Assembly (NCBI GenBank): GCA_033782935.1
Contig: JAWQEG010000475.1
Location: 388,501 to 452,500 of the forward strand
Length of the DNA: 64,000 bases
Direction of reading: 5' to 3'
Source: Petrolisthes cinctipes
Taxonomy: Eukaryota; Arthropoda; Malacostraca; Decapoda; Porcellanidae
Translations under genes and position numbers: made by a program
Notes under the pieces: generated by a model
What the model saw: the letters and a program-made list of their open reading frames with translations, nothing else
Told to the model about the DNA's origin: nothing
Databases searched by the model: none
Shown here: one piece after another, positions 52,262 through 63,099 of the stretch
Numbering within the stretch: the stretch's first letter is position 1
How the letters are laid out: every line of letters starts with the position of its first letter

Positions 52262-53993
52262 ACTTTAACATTTCAGCAGTTATCCCATCCACCCCCGGTG
52301 CCTTTCCCATCTTCAACTTTCCTATTGCTTTCCTAACCTCTTCCCTTCCTAATTCTCCCTGTACATCCTGTCGTCTACCACCTGCCTCCATCCCCATGCA
52401 TGTCACCACCGCCTCCCCTCCCGTCCCCCCATTCATCAACTGATCAAAATGCCTCTTCCACACTTCTTTCACTTCCTCACTTCTACTCACAGTAACTCCA
52501 TCCTCTCTCTTCATTCTCACACTACCAGACTTTCCTTCTCCTCTTTCTCTTTTCACCTCCTTCCAGAATAATTTCTTGTTCTCTTTAAACTTTTCACTCA
52601 GCTTCATACCAAACTCCTCATCCACTCTCCTTTTACTCTCACTCACCATCCTTTTCACTTGTCTCTTACACACATTATATTCTCTTTTCCATCTCTCTCT
52701 CACTTCTTCCGGCACATTCCTCTGTAGTGTTCTCCTATATGCCTTCCTCTTATCCTCTACAGCATCTTTCACTTCTTCTGTCCACCAAGCACTCCCTTTC
52801 TTGCCCCTCTTCTGTGACTTATATCCTACTACCTCTGCTGCTGTCCTTAATACTCTCATCTTAAACATTTCATACACCGCATTCACTCCCACTCCCTCCC
52901 CTATCCCCATCCTTACATCTCCCAGCACCTCACCCACCCTCCTCTTATATTCCTCCCTATACTCTTCTACATCTAATTTCCCACTAGCCACCTCCCTCTT
53001 ATTCCTCACCCCTTCATCCCTCCTACTATACTCCCACTTAACCCTAACCTTCATCCTCACCAACACCGCAAAATGGTCGGAGCAATGGACCATTCCTCTC
53101 ACCACTTTTGCGTCATACACATCCTTCCTCAACCTTTCATCCACTGCCACATAGTCAATCAAACTCTTTTGCTCTCCTCTCTCATCCCTTCTCTTCCACG
53201 TATACCTGTGGATCATCTTGTGCTGAAAGAAGGCGTTCGCCAAGAACAACCCTCTCTCAGCACAGACATCCACTAGATACTCACCATTCTCATTTGTTCC
53301 TTCTACACCCCATTTACCCACAATATTCCCCACTTCCTCACCTCCCACCTTTCCATTCATATCTCCCATCATCACTACTCTCCTTCCATTATCAATTCCT
53401 CTCAGACATGTATTCAACTCCTCCCAAAACACTCTCATCTTCTCTCTCCCTGTCTTACTCTTTTCATTTACTGGTGCATAAGCACACACCCAAGCATACT
53501 TCACCAAGCCAATCTTTCCAGTCATCCATACTATTCTAGACCCATTCCACCCATGTCCATCCACTCCCTTCCACACCCACGGAGACACCAACAGCGCACA
53601 CCCTTCCTTCCCTCTTCCTTTACTCTTTTCATTCATGCCCGTCCATACTACTCCTCCCTCCATTCCCTCCCACAGTCCACTCTCCCTTCCTTCCTGACAC
53701 TCAACCACTCCACATCCTTTCACGTGTGTCTCCGTCACTCCCATCACATCCACTCTTCCTTTCTCGAAGCATTCTACAATCTCTCGCCTCATGGTCCCAT
53801 CCGTCATTCCATTTACATTCGCAGTTACAACTCTCATACATTCTCTCTTCCCCACTCCCTCTACAGGGCAACCCGGAGACCCTCCCCCGCCAGTAGCCAT
53901 AGCTGTCCACTCCCCCATTGGGGGGCCACTGATGGCTGGCAAGGCCAATGCAGTGCTCATTCCCGGAGGGACACGGGCCGTCGGCATTGTCAA
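52167..53993 (-). pseudogene. L-B endonuclease and linker
   Basis: A 608-codon frame. AP-endonuclease fold residues about 55-290: VVTANVNGMTDGTMRREIVE, GVTETHVKGCGVVECQ, VMMGDMNGKVGGEEV, LIDYVAVDERL and VHCSDHFAVLVRM. A long basic/acidic linker follows, then the start of RT (KAIGKLKMGKAPGVDGITAE), where a frameshift ends it. The N-terminal GMSTALALPAISGP region has no known domain. Intact enough to imply recent mobility. Confidence 0.85.
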
Positions 53994-54127
53994 AAGCTAA
54001 AAAACACGGTCATAAATTTAAAAGAAATTACAAAATATAAAAACACACAATCAAAGAATTTAAAAATCTTAAAACACTAAAAAAATACAATAAAAATACA
54101 CTAAAAACCTTAAAACCTATATGTGGG

Positions 54128-54375
54128 GGAAGCTCTCTTTCTATCTGTCTATCACAATCTATCTATCTATCTATCTATCATCTCACACACACACACACAC
54201 AAACACACACACTCTCTCTCTTTCTATCTATCATCTCACACACACATACAAACACATACACACAAACACACACACACACTCTCTCTCTCTTTCTATCTAT
54301 CTATCACTATCTATCATCTCACACACACACAAACAAACACACATACACACAAACACACACACACACACACACACA

Positions 54376-54426
<51 letters not shown>

Positions 54427-54460
54427 ATCTCACACACACACACACATACACACAGGGAGT
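54128..54460. repeat. Compound microsatellite, segment 2
   Basis: Alternating (TATC)n, (AC)n and (TC)n blocks. Unit CTCTCTTTCTATCTATCTAT + CATCTCACACACAC repeats four to five times. Long serine/histidine/threonine ORFs across it are artefacts. Confidence 0.92.
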
Positions 54461-54751
54461 CACAGGGAGTGGACGTGCTGACCCACAGCTCCAGACATAA
54501 ATCATCACTTACTTATTTGTTTATTATGGATTTGAGTCAAGCTTGTGTTTAATTGGTCACATAAAAGTAAAGAAAGATAATGAGTAGAAAAGTGCAGTGA
54601 ATATAAAACAACAAAGTGTAAATAACTGAGAGAAGAAAAGAGTGAATCTGGCAGTGGTAGCCAGCAGACATAACAAGTTTGAGTCAGCAATTCCTTAGGG
54701 TGAGAGATGGTATTGTACCAGGCAGCTAAACTGTAAGTAAAAAAACCAATC

Positions 54752-55741
54752 ATGAGTCTGTTTGAAAGAAGAGAAGGAAAAAAGAAGAAGGAAGAGGAGT
54801 ATTGTGATTTAGTAGAGTTTGAAGATCTAAATAAAGTAATAAAAAGAGTTAAGAAGTTGGAGGATGAAGTGTTGGAAATAAAAGAGGCTTTAATTGAATC
54901 AAAAAAGAGAAATGAGAATTTACTAAAGGAAATGAATAGGAAAGATATAGCATTGGAAGAGATGGCAGCTGAACTAAAAACAGTAAAATCCAAAACAAAT
55001 GAAATAGGAGGAAATTTAGTAGAGCAGGAGAAAGATATAAACAAAATGAAACAGAAGGCAGATGTGTTGACCAAAGCCAGTCACATAGTGGAAAAGAATG
55101 AAGAAATTGAAGAGAAAATAGAACAGGCAAATGATGTAGTAAATGCATGTAAAGAAGAAATGGTTAAAACATATGCACAGATTCTAAAAGAAAAAGAAGA
55201 GATAAAAACAAACATGAAGCAAGATAAAGGAATAATGGACATAAAGAAAGAAGTAACAGAAGTAATAAGAAAAAATGTAAGGTTTGTCAGAGAAACAATT
55301 GATATGAATAAATCAATAATAATATATGGAGTAAAAGAAGAAATGAGAAATAAAATAGCTAGGGATAAAGAAGAAATGAACAAAATCACAGGTATAATGA
55401 AAAACATAATGGAAGAAGAGGAAGAAGTAAAGATAGAAGAATTCCACAGACTGGGGAAATTTGAAGAAAATAAAATGAGACCACTAAAGATAATTGTACA
55501 AAGTAGTAACAGGGTAGAAACTGTATTGAGAAATGCCAGGAACTTGAAGGACTCTGAAGAATGGAACAAGATACAGGTAGTCAGATGCTTAACCAAGGAA
55601 GATAGAGAAATACTCAAAGAAAAAGTGGAAGAAGCAAAATGGAAGAACAGTGAAAGAACTGAAGAAGAGGAAAGACATTTTTTCTACAGAGTAGTGGGAA
55701 TGCAAGTAAAAAAATGGTGGAGAAAAAGAGATGTCAACTAG
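54752..55741 (+). CDS. L-C ORF1 (coiled-coil nucleic-acid-binding type protein)
   Basis: 329 residues, unbroken. About 20-165 is strongly lysine/glutamate-rich heptad sequence, expected to form a long coiled coil (LNKVIKRVKKLEDEVLEIKE, KMKQKADVLTKASHIVEKNE). About 185-300 has an RRM-like look (NKSIIIYGVKEEMRNKIARD, EEFHRLGKFEENKMRPLKII, VRCLTKEDREILKEKVEE). A basic end (KKWWRKRD) follows. In L1/CR1-like elements ORF1 proteins trimerise and bind element RNA. ORF2 starts inside its last codons. Confidence 0.75.
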   Translation: MSLFERREGKKKKEEEYCDLVEFEDLNKVIKRVKKLEDEVLEIKEALIESKKRNENLLKEMNRKDIALEEMAAELKTVKSKTNEIGGNLVEQEKDINKMKQKADVLTKASHIVEKNEEIEEKIEQANDVVNACKEEMVKTYAQILKEKEEIKTNMKQDKGIMDIKKEVTEVIRKNVRFVRETIDMNKSIIIYGVKEEMRNKIARDKEEMNKITGIMKNIMEEEEEVKIEEFHRLGKFEENKMRPLKIIVQSSNRVETVLRNARNLKDSEEWNKIQVVRCLTKEDREILKEKVEEAKWKNSERTEEEERHFFYRVVGMQVKKWWRKRDVN

Positions 55742-58700
55742 GAAAAATATACAGAAATGAAAAAATAAAAATGATATACTCAAATGTAGATGGTATTGTA
55801 TCTAAATTAACTGAAATTAAAGATGTTATACAAGAAGAAAAACCACAGATAATATGCTTCACAGAAACTAAGTTAAATAATAAAATAACAAATGATGTAT
55901 TTAACCTGTGTGAATACAACATATGGAGAAAAGATAGAGTAGGAAAAAATGGAGGTGGAGTAATGATTTTAACCCATAAAAATTTAAAGGTAAACCAAAC
56001 AGAATTACAGGTATCAGATAAAGTTGAATTAATAACAGTAGATATTATAACACCAGAAGAAGTAATTACTGTTGCTACAGGGCCCAGTGGGGCTGACTTT
56101 ATTCTCTGTGAATATTAGTTATCCCCAACAGGGAGGGCTAGAATAAAGATTGTTGTAGGATCTGGTCACTTTCTAGTGGATTTGACGAGATCTGCCCACA
56201 TGGATTAAAAATCCACGTGAGGTGTACTGCAACCGGAGGCCTTTTTTTTTTTTTTTCCCACTGCTGTGTGGACCGCCAGCACACGGCGTTGCATTTCCCT
56301 TTGCATGCAGTAGTGTAAACTCCCTCCCCTTATGGTCCCTTCAGGGCTGGTGTCATGGAAGGTACGGCCCCACTTGTAGCTCTTGTGGTAACGTGGACTT
56401 GGGCCCACAGCACTGGCTGTGGGATCAAAGCCTTCCCCCCAATCTCCCTGGCAGTCGGAGGCCCCCAGACTCCCTGGTCCAGTAAGCTCTGGTCCCATTT
56501 CCTTGGGATGTGCTTCGGTAGCCCAGGCATATTGGGCCAGCCCCTCCTTTATTTTAATTTGTTTTTTCACTGCGACCAGAGTGTACCAGGGGTCTGTGGG
56601 GCAGGAGGCCATTCTGCCCCGGGAGAACATCAACAACAACAACTGTTGCTACATTATATATGCCACCAAAGACAAGAACATGTGGGATAATAATGAATAT
56701 TTAGAACTAATAAATTTCACAGAGAAGAACCTCAAAGAAATGTTACAAAGGTTGGAAGACAAATCTCAAAGGTTAATATTAACAGGAGACTTTAACACCA
56801 ATATAGATTGGAGAAATTATGAAGCAAAGGCAACAGAAAACCAATGGAATAGTAAATTACTAGATTTAATTCAAGACTTCTTGTTAACACAACATATTAC
56901 TAATACTACAAGAATAAGAGGAACGGATGAACCATCACTATTAGACTTAATATTTACTAGAAATGAAAATGAAATAAATAATATAGAATATAAACCATGA
57001 TTAGGAAAAAGTGATCATGTTGTAATAAAATGGGATTTCATAATATCATATGATATAGTAGAAGTCCAAGATAAACCAAACAAAATACAAAACTTTAAAA
57101 AAGGAAACTACAATGAATTAAAAAAGTATTTCAGAAATATTAATTGGAACGAAATGATAGACGTTGATAACATAAATGATCAATATTCAAATTTTTGCAA
57201 AATATATCATGAAGGAGTGAATAAATACATCCCAAACAAGAAACCACAAACTAACAGAATCAAACAATTGTTTAATGGCAAATGTATAGAAGCCAAGAAA
57301 AAGAGAGACACCTTATGGAACAGATTCAGAAGACATGGAAGTGAAAGAACATATAATAAATATAAAAGTGCAAGAAATGAATATACCAAGCCCAAGTGGA
57401 ATACCAAAAAGATATTATTAATAAAAGTAAGGAACAACCAAAACTATTCTACAGTTACATCAAAAGCAAAACAAAAATAAAGGACAAAATTCAAAACATT
57501 ATGGATGAAGGAAAAATATATACAGAAGAAAAAGAAATTTGTGAAATATTAAATACAAAATTTCAGTCGGTATTCACTAAGGAAAATGTATTCACACCAG
57601 AAGAAAATACGAACACAAACACGTATGAACTAAAAGAGTTTGAGGTGAGCAGATTAGATATAGAGAAAGAGTTAGAAGCTGTGGATAAAACTAAAGCAAG
57701 TGAACCTGATGAAATTTCATGTTGGGTATTAAAAGAATGTGCTAAAGAACTAAGTAAGCCATTATTTATAATATTTCAAAACTCATTACAACAAGGAAAA
57801 TTACCAGAAAGCTGGAAGCAAGCAAATATAGTCCCATTATTTAAGAAAGGAAATAGACAAGACCCACTTAACTATAGACCAGTATCACTAACAAGTGTAG
57901 TATGTAAAATTATGGAAAAAATTATAAGAAAAAATTGGGTTGAACACCTGGAGAAAAATGATATGATAACAGAGAGACAATTTGGGTTTAGGAAGGAAAG
58001 ATCATGTGTTACAAACTTACTAAGTTACTATACGAGAATATCAGAAAAAATACAAGAAAGAGAAGGATGGGTGGATAGTATTTACCTAGACTTTAAAAAA
58101 GCCTTTGACAGAGTTCCACACAAAAGATTTATATGGAAATTACAACATAAAGGAGGAGTGAACGGAAAACTACTAAAATGGATGGAAGATTTCCTTGAAG
58201 GAAGAAAAATGAGAACAGTACTAAGAGGGAACTATTCTCCATGGCTAAAGGTGATAAGTGGAGTTCCTCAAGGCTGATCAGTATTGGCACCAATAATGTT
58301 CTTAATATATTTAAATGATATAGAAGTAAATAATACAGATGGCACTTACATGAATATGTTTGCTGATGATGCAAAGGTACAAAGAACAATTAAAAATGAA
58401 GACTGCTGTAAAAAGTTACAAGATGACTTGGACAAAATGGTAGAGGGGAGTAATAAATGGCAGATGGAGTTTAATGCAGATAAATGTCATGTTATAAAGT
58501 TTGGAAAAAGTGAGAAAAGACCAAATTGGCAATACAAACTTGGAAACAAAATATTAAATGAAGCAGAGAAAGAAAGAGACTTAGGGGTAATGATAAATAA
58601 GAAATTAACACCAGATGATCATATAAATGAAAAAGTGAGAAGCATGTATGCATTGTTAGCAAATATGAGAGTAGCCTTCACTTATATAGATGAAGAAATG

Positions 58701-59180
58701 GTCAAGAAAATAATAACATCCTTTATAAGGCCTACCTTAGATTATGCTGCAGTAGTATGGAACCCACATTTAAAGAAGCATATCACTAAATTAGAAAAAG
58801 TACAAAGAGCAGCAACAAGATGGCTACCAAGTCTAAGAGAACTAAGCTATGAAGAAAGACTAAAGAAACTGAAATTACCTAAACTAAAAGAAAGACGAAA
58901 GAGAGGAGATATGATTATGGTTTACAAATGTGTCACAGAAAAAGAAAAGATAGATATAGATAACTTATGTCAACAAGGAATACCTACAATGAGAGGACAC
59001 AGTAAGAAATAAATTAAAAGAAGAGGAGATAAAGATGTACAGAAATATAGCTTTCCAAATAGAGTAATAGACGAATGGAACAAATTACCAGAAGAAGTGG
59101 TGTGTGTCAAAAACATACATAACTTTAAAGAAAAATATGATAATTGTGATTTAAAATACGGGATATTACGAGCTTGACTC
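55714..59180 (+). pseudogene. L-C ORF2 (endonuclease + reverse transcriptase), disrupted
   Basis: Endonuclease: KMIYSNVDGIVSKLTEIKDV, IICFTETKLNNKI, GGGVMILTHKN, then the insertion after TVAT. It resumes IYATKDKNMWDNNEYLELIN, RLILTGDFNTNIDWRNYEAK and SLLDLIFTRNENE, then TGA before LGKSDHVVIKWDF. RT: ANIVPLFKKGNRQDPLNYRP + VSL, ERQFGFRKERSCVTNLLSYY, SIYLDFKKAFDRVPHK, GVPQG(stop)SVLAPIMFLIYLND, MNMFADDAKVQ (catalytic). C-terminus: TLDYAAVVWNPHLKKHITKL and DEWNKLPEEVVCVKNIHNFK. Several independent lesions show it is inactive. Confidence 0.87.
56080..56641 (+). mobile_element. 560-bp retroposon-like element (copy B) with 12-bp TSD
   Basis: Target duplication ACTGTTGCTACA at 56068-56079 and 56642-56653. 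The shared part with copy A (27690-28188) runs GGCTGACTTTATTCTCTGTG ... TTTTTTCACTGCGACCA and includes a 15-T run (28 T in copy A). Copy B then has 60 further bases ending GGAGAACATCAACAACAACA directly at the right duplication, so in plus orientation the (CAA)n is the 3' tail. That tail resembles the ends of L-D insertions (GGAACTTCAACAACAACA). The minus-strand ORF (145 codons) contains a poly-K from the T-run and is likely spurious. Confidence 0.85.
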
Positions 59181-59207
59181 AATCCTGTAAAGATACAAAT
59201 AGGTAAG

Positions 59208-59326
59208 AACACACACTCTCTCTCTCTTTCTATCTATCTATCTATCATCTCACACGCACACACACACATACACACTCTCTCTCTTTCTATCTATCTATCA
59301 CAATCTATCTATCTATCTATCATCTC

Positions 59327-59358
<32 letters not shown>

Positions 59359-59412
59359 ACACTCTCTCTCTTTCTATCTATCACACACACACATACACAT
59401 ACAAACACGGAC
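59208..59412. repeat. Compound microsatellite, segment 3
   Basis: (AC)(TC)(TATC) blocks with the same CTTTCTATCTATCTATC/ATCTCACACAC pattern as segments 1 and 2. It is followed by a short direct repeat ACACCACACCATCGTATACA. Confidence 0.9.
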
Positions 59413-59539
59413 ACAGATAAAATAATACCACACCATCGTATACACCATGGATCCATTGTATTGACACCACACCATCGTATACACCATGAATGTTGTTGAA
59501 TATGGTTCAATGTAACTATACAAATACTCACAGTAAATT

Positions 59540-59800
59540 ATAGTATTATAATAATATTAATAATAATAATAATAATAATAATACGGTAGTAGTAATAATA
59601 ATAATAATACGGTAATAATAATAATAATAATAAGGTAACAATAATAATAATAATATTAATAATAAGGTAATAATAATATTAATAATAATAAGGTAACAAT
59701 AATAATAATAATAATAATACAGTAATAATAATAATACGGTAATAATAATAATAATACGGTAACAATAATAATAATAATAACAACAATAAAATACTCACAA
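59540..59800. repeat. (AAT)n array with ACGGT/AAGGT interruptions
   Basis: (AAT)n broken regularly by ACGGTAAT or AAGGTAAC, about ten interruptions. Confidence 0.93.
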
Positions 59801-60350
59801 TATCCTATAGTAATGTGTTGTTGTTGTAGGAAGGAAGGTTTTTAAGTAAGTTTCTTGTACAACTCCAGTTACTACACAACTCTGTAACAAAAAAATACAA
59901 CCTTATAAAATTTATGGATGGTAGAAAATACAAATGAATTAATGGATAATATAAAATTATAAGTATATCCAGTCCATGATGATAATGTTTACCTCTGTGC
60001 AAAAAATGGCTAAAAATGTGCATGATAGTACTGTACAGGTTGTAACTGTACATTGTACTAAAGTAAACATGTGTTAAGGAACTATTTACAATGTACTAAT
60101 ATAGTTCATACTGTGTACTGTCAGAGGTACAAGAAATGAATGTGCTATGAAATAGTACTTATACCATAAAAGAATTAATAGTGCTATATAAGAATGTACT
60201 TTAAAATAGTACCACTGAAGAGTATGTACAGTAATAATAAAATAAACACTGTATATTAAGAGATATACATGTTAAGTAGTAAATGAGTATTATACTAGAG
60301 AATATACATGAGTTAACAAGTACTGTACAGTACATACTGAACTAACAAAG
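59800..60350. other. Intergenic, no gene seen
   Basis: AT-rich with repeated GTACTGTACAGTACA-like dyads. No ORF of note. Confidence 0.5.
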
Positions 60351-60354
60351 TGTA

Positions 60355-60625
60355 TGTGCAAGGCGAGGAATTTGTAAAGAAGGTGTATGGAAGTGAAGTT
60401 GTGGGACCTGGTGTGAGAGGCAGACCTCCGGTTAGATGGCAGAACAGAGTGGAAGAGTATGTAAAGGAGAGAAACGTGAGGGGTAGAGGAGGGCTTGAAC
60501 AAGTAAGGAGGGAGTGTTGGAACAGGGAGAACTGGAGGCACTTCTGCCGTGGCCACCCCCTTGAGGGGAGTTCCCGGAGGGAACGAGGCGTCGGAGCTAT
60601 AGATAGATAGATAGATAGATGTACT
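60355..60625 (+). mobile_element. Short 5'-truncated L-B copy
   Basis: Starts inside ORF2 at QGEEFVKKVYGSEVVGPGVR, continues GRPPVRWQNRVEEYVKERNV to ENWRHFCRGHPLEGSSRRER, and ends with (TAGA)n at 60598-60620. Unbroken over its 86 codons, so a recent insertion. No convincing target duplication found. Confidence 0.85.
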
Positions 60626-61690
60626 AAATGAGGTGCATCAAGTATAAAAGTAACCAACAAGTTTTATACTATAAAAGGTGCAGGTGAGAGAGACAATTAT
60701 AATTTCAGTACTAATGTTATACATTTACATAAAGATTATACATACAGATTATTATTTTATTGTCATTGGTTTGGCTCAGTATACAAGCCTGCCAACCACT
60801 ATTCCCATCTCTCTCTTACTACACTCTGTTCAAAATTTGTGTTCCACTGGCCTCTATCTATCTCTATTTCTATCTATCTATCTATTTCTATCTATCTAAG
60901 CATAAGAGGCCAGTATCATATCAAAATATAATCATACACTACCTTATTGCAACTCAACCCGTTCAATTATTACTATGAGGTGCTGCAATATCATACAGGT
61001 GTTGTTCTTTATTATCAAGATATTTACTACGATGTAAGGAAAGGGTCGGTGGATATTTGATTGTGGCTGTACCTCCTGATTATTGTGTTAGTAAATGTGG
61101 CTTGCTTACGGTTACTTTGTATCAACATTAGGTCATTTTTTAAACACATCTGGTGGAGTACAAGTGTTGTGAATTTTGTACAATACTGTACCTGTATTGT
61201 ACCATAAAAAAATTTGGGAGAGCAAACCAAAAGTGAAAAGCGAAATTTGCTAATAACATTTCAGGAAATCATTTTAATAACATTTTGGAGTGCAAACTCA
61301 AAGATTTTTTGGTAGAAACTCTAAAGTTAATATTTACTATTTATGATCGTAATCCTGGTTTGAATGATAATGTAATTAATCTAATACTTAATGTGGACAG
61401 GGAGGAAGGGACGGGATGCATATTCGTGAACTTTATACGGGTATATGCCAGCGCTTGATGTGGTTAGGTTAAGTTAGGTACAGTTTAGGTTAGGTCAGGT
61501 CATATTAGTTCATGTCTATTTACGGTAATATGAGCTGGGAAAGAGAATGAGACTATTTCAAAGATTATCCCATGGTTGGTTTTATCGTTATAACCCAAGA
61601 GTTATTCTCCTTCCAACCACCTTGATTTTGGCCCAGCAGTAAGTGGTGAGGGCACGTCGCCTGAGAGATTTGGAGAAAATGTGGAAGAGA
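60626..61690. other. Intergenic, no gene seen
   Basis: Mostly unique AT-rich DNA. (TATC)-like runs at 60852-60895. A TTAGG-like tract GGTTAGGTTAAGTTAGGTAC and GGTTAGGTCAGGTC at 61460-61500. No supported gene. Confidence 0.5.
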
Positions 61691-61696
61691 TGGGGG

Positions 61697-61912
61697 ACAA
61701 TGGACGTTCATATGCATTATGTTGGTGATGTTAGACAACGCCATGTGTGTCAAAAGTAAACGCCTTCACTAACACCATTTGGAAATGCCCTATATTACCA
61801 AACATTAGCGGAAGGTGTCTTGTACATTGTGTCAAAGTACCATTCCCATCAATTAATTAGTTTTTAAGATATTTACGAAAAATGATGACTCACTGTCCCT
61901 GAAATGGATTAG
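61697..61912 (-). repeat. Dispersed repeat, partner of 5375-5590
   Basis: Reverse complement of 5375-5590 with scattered differences. See that entry; family unknown. Confidence 0.85.
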
Positions 61913-62216
61913 TATTAGCCTAGCACAGCTTGATTATCTCTCTCCCTCACCGTAGAAAAACTGTTAGTAAAGAAAATCTTGCCCCCTCATGATGGGTATC
62001 ATAAATGTACTATACATATTAAATAGCTTTGCATGCATTATCAACAATTTTCTTTATTTTCTTTTTCTTTTTTACCTTTTCTCTGTCTACTGTAGGCCTA
62101 AGGATGGTTCTTAAGACTCTATCACTAGCCTTAGTACCCTAGACCCACTCCAACATTTATGGCAGCATTTGTACCTGAAAATCTTCAAGCAGGCTGTGTC
62201 TTCTTCACCCTCTGTT

Positions 62217-62708
62217 GTTGTTGTTGTAGTTCCCCAGACTGTCTGGCCGAGCAGTCCCGAGTCTGGTTGATCGAAGCCGCGCAGATGCTCGGACCCCCAA
62301 ATGGGAGTCAAGGTGATAGTGAGATCTGTTTCTTCGAAGGCAACAGACGAGGGGACTGCTGGTTCACGGGTATGTACCCCAAAGCCAACATTCCCACTGT
62401 CTGTAGTCTTCCTTGTTGTGCCACCCAATCGGGCGATCTCGTCAGCTACCCAGAAGGAATGAGAAATAGTAAGAGAGACAGACAGAACAGGCCAGGGTAT
62501 GGTAGAGGATGCCAAATTCCTCATTTCTGGATAGAACCAGCCCTCACCAGTGGGAAGGGGTGATAGAGAGGTGGGACAGCAAGTACGAAGGAAAGAAAAG
62601 GAACGGAGGGATAGTTGAAGAACTGAAAATGATTGGCTGGGGCCGAAGGGACGCCATAACCCTTAAAGTACTGCCCACGTCACCGCAGGCAATACTTCCC
62701 TTACGGGG
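62217..62708 (-). mobile_element. ~490-bp retroposon with (AAC)n tail and 15-bp TSD
   Basis: Flanked by TCTTCACCCTCTGTT at 62202-62216 and 62709-62723. Read on the minus strand, the 3' end GACTGCTCGGCCAGACAGTC + TGGGGAACTACAACAACAAC resembles the L-D 3' end (GGCTGCTCGGCCAGACAGCT...). The rest does not match the L-D copies here, so this is either an L-D subfamily or a SINE that borrowed the L-D tail. Its 5' part (GTACTTTAAGGGTTATGGCG + TCCCTTCGGCCCC) resembles 4224-4262. No convincing polymerase III A/B boxes found. ORFs in it are short and not recognised. Confidence 0.82.
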
Positions 62709-62869
62709 TCTTCACCCTCTGTTATTATGCCTGCTCCCACTTACTCTATATTAAATAAGGAATAACAATACAACTCTGTGTACTTAATGTGTTAATTTAT
62801 TCATTAACAATATTAGAGCTTAAATTAAGGGAATAACAGATGGTGTAAATTAGTGGTCACATGTACAGT

Positions 62870-63085
62870 ATTTAGTAGATCTGGAGAAGGCATTTGACAG
62901 AGTTCCAAGAGTGGCAATCAGATGGGCTTTAAGGAGACAAAAAGTTCCAGAGAGGCTGATAAATTTGGATATGGCTTTGTATGTGAACACCAGATCAAGA
63001 GTTAAGACTGGAGTAGGAATATCACTTATGAGTTTGAGATAAAGGTGGGATCAGCCCTGAGTCCTTTGCTCTTTATTGTGGTAAT
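62870..63085 (+). mobile_element. Internal fragment of L-A reverse transcriptase
   Basis: The plus strand encodes VDLEKAFDRVPRVAIRWALR, RQKVPERLINLDMALYVNTR and SRVKTGVGIS, then (after a small indel) YEFEIKVGSALSPLLFIVV. This matches the minus strand of about 28450-28700 in L-A. No tail, so it is a piece left by rearrangement or insertion. Abuts the Harbinger-type gene. Confidence 0.82.
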
Positions 63086-63099
63086 GGGAGAGAACAAAG

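Larger units (their letters stand above)
50718..54000 (-). mobile_element. Non-LTR retrotransposon L-B, nearly full-length, frame-broken
   Basis: Minus strand: endonuclease, RT and C-terminal domain in one ORF2-like region, ending CRGHPLGGSSRRERG with a (TAGA)n tail at 50710-50730. Three frameshifts can be located: about 52255 (after AEMLKCGG), about 51780 (a T-run at SEF/FNISVGLRQGCVMS) and about 51265 (an extra A in GGGGAAGGATT, absent from the 46-kb copy). Two 5'-truncated relatives lie at 46503-47165 and 60355-60625. Confidence 0.9.
54480..59207 (+). mobile_element. Non-LTR retrotransposon L-C, two ORFs, broken
   Basis: Plus strand, A-rich coding. ORF1 54752-55741 and ORF2 from 55714 overlap by 28 nt. 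ORF2 is interrupted by a 574-bp insertion (56080-56653 including one TSD) and by a TGA at 56998, a frameshift near 57390, a TGA inside the GVPQG-SVLAP motif at 58276, and a TAA near 59010. It is inserted inside the compound microsatellite (pieces at 54128-54460 and 59208-59412). RT features place it in the CR1/Jockey-like part of the LINE tree (inference). Confidence 0.88.

Noticed and set aside
54121..54552. Serine/histidine-rich ORFs
   Set aside because: Translation of (TATC)n and (AC)n microsatellites.
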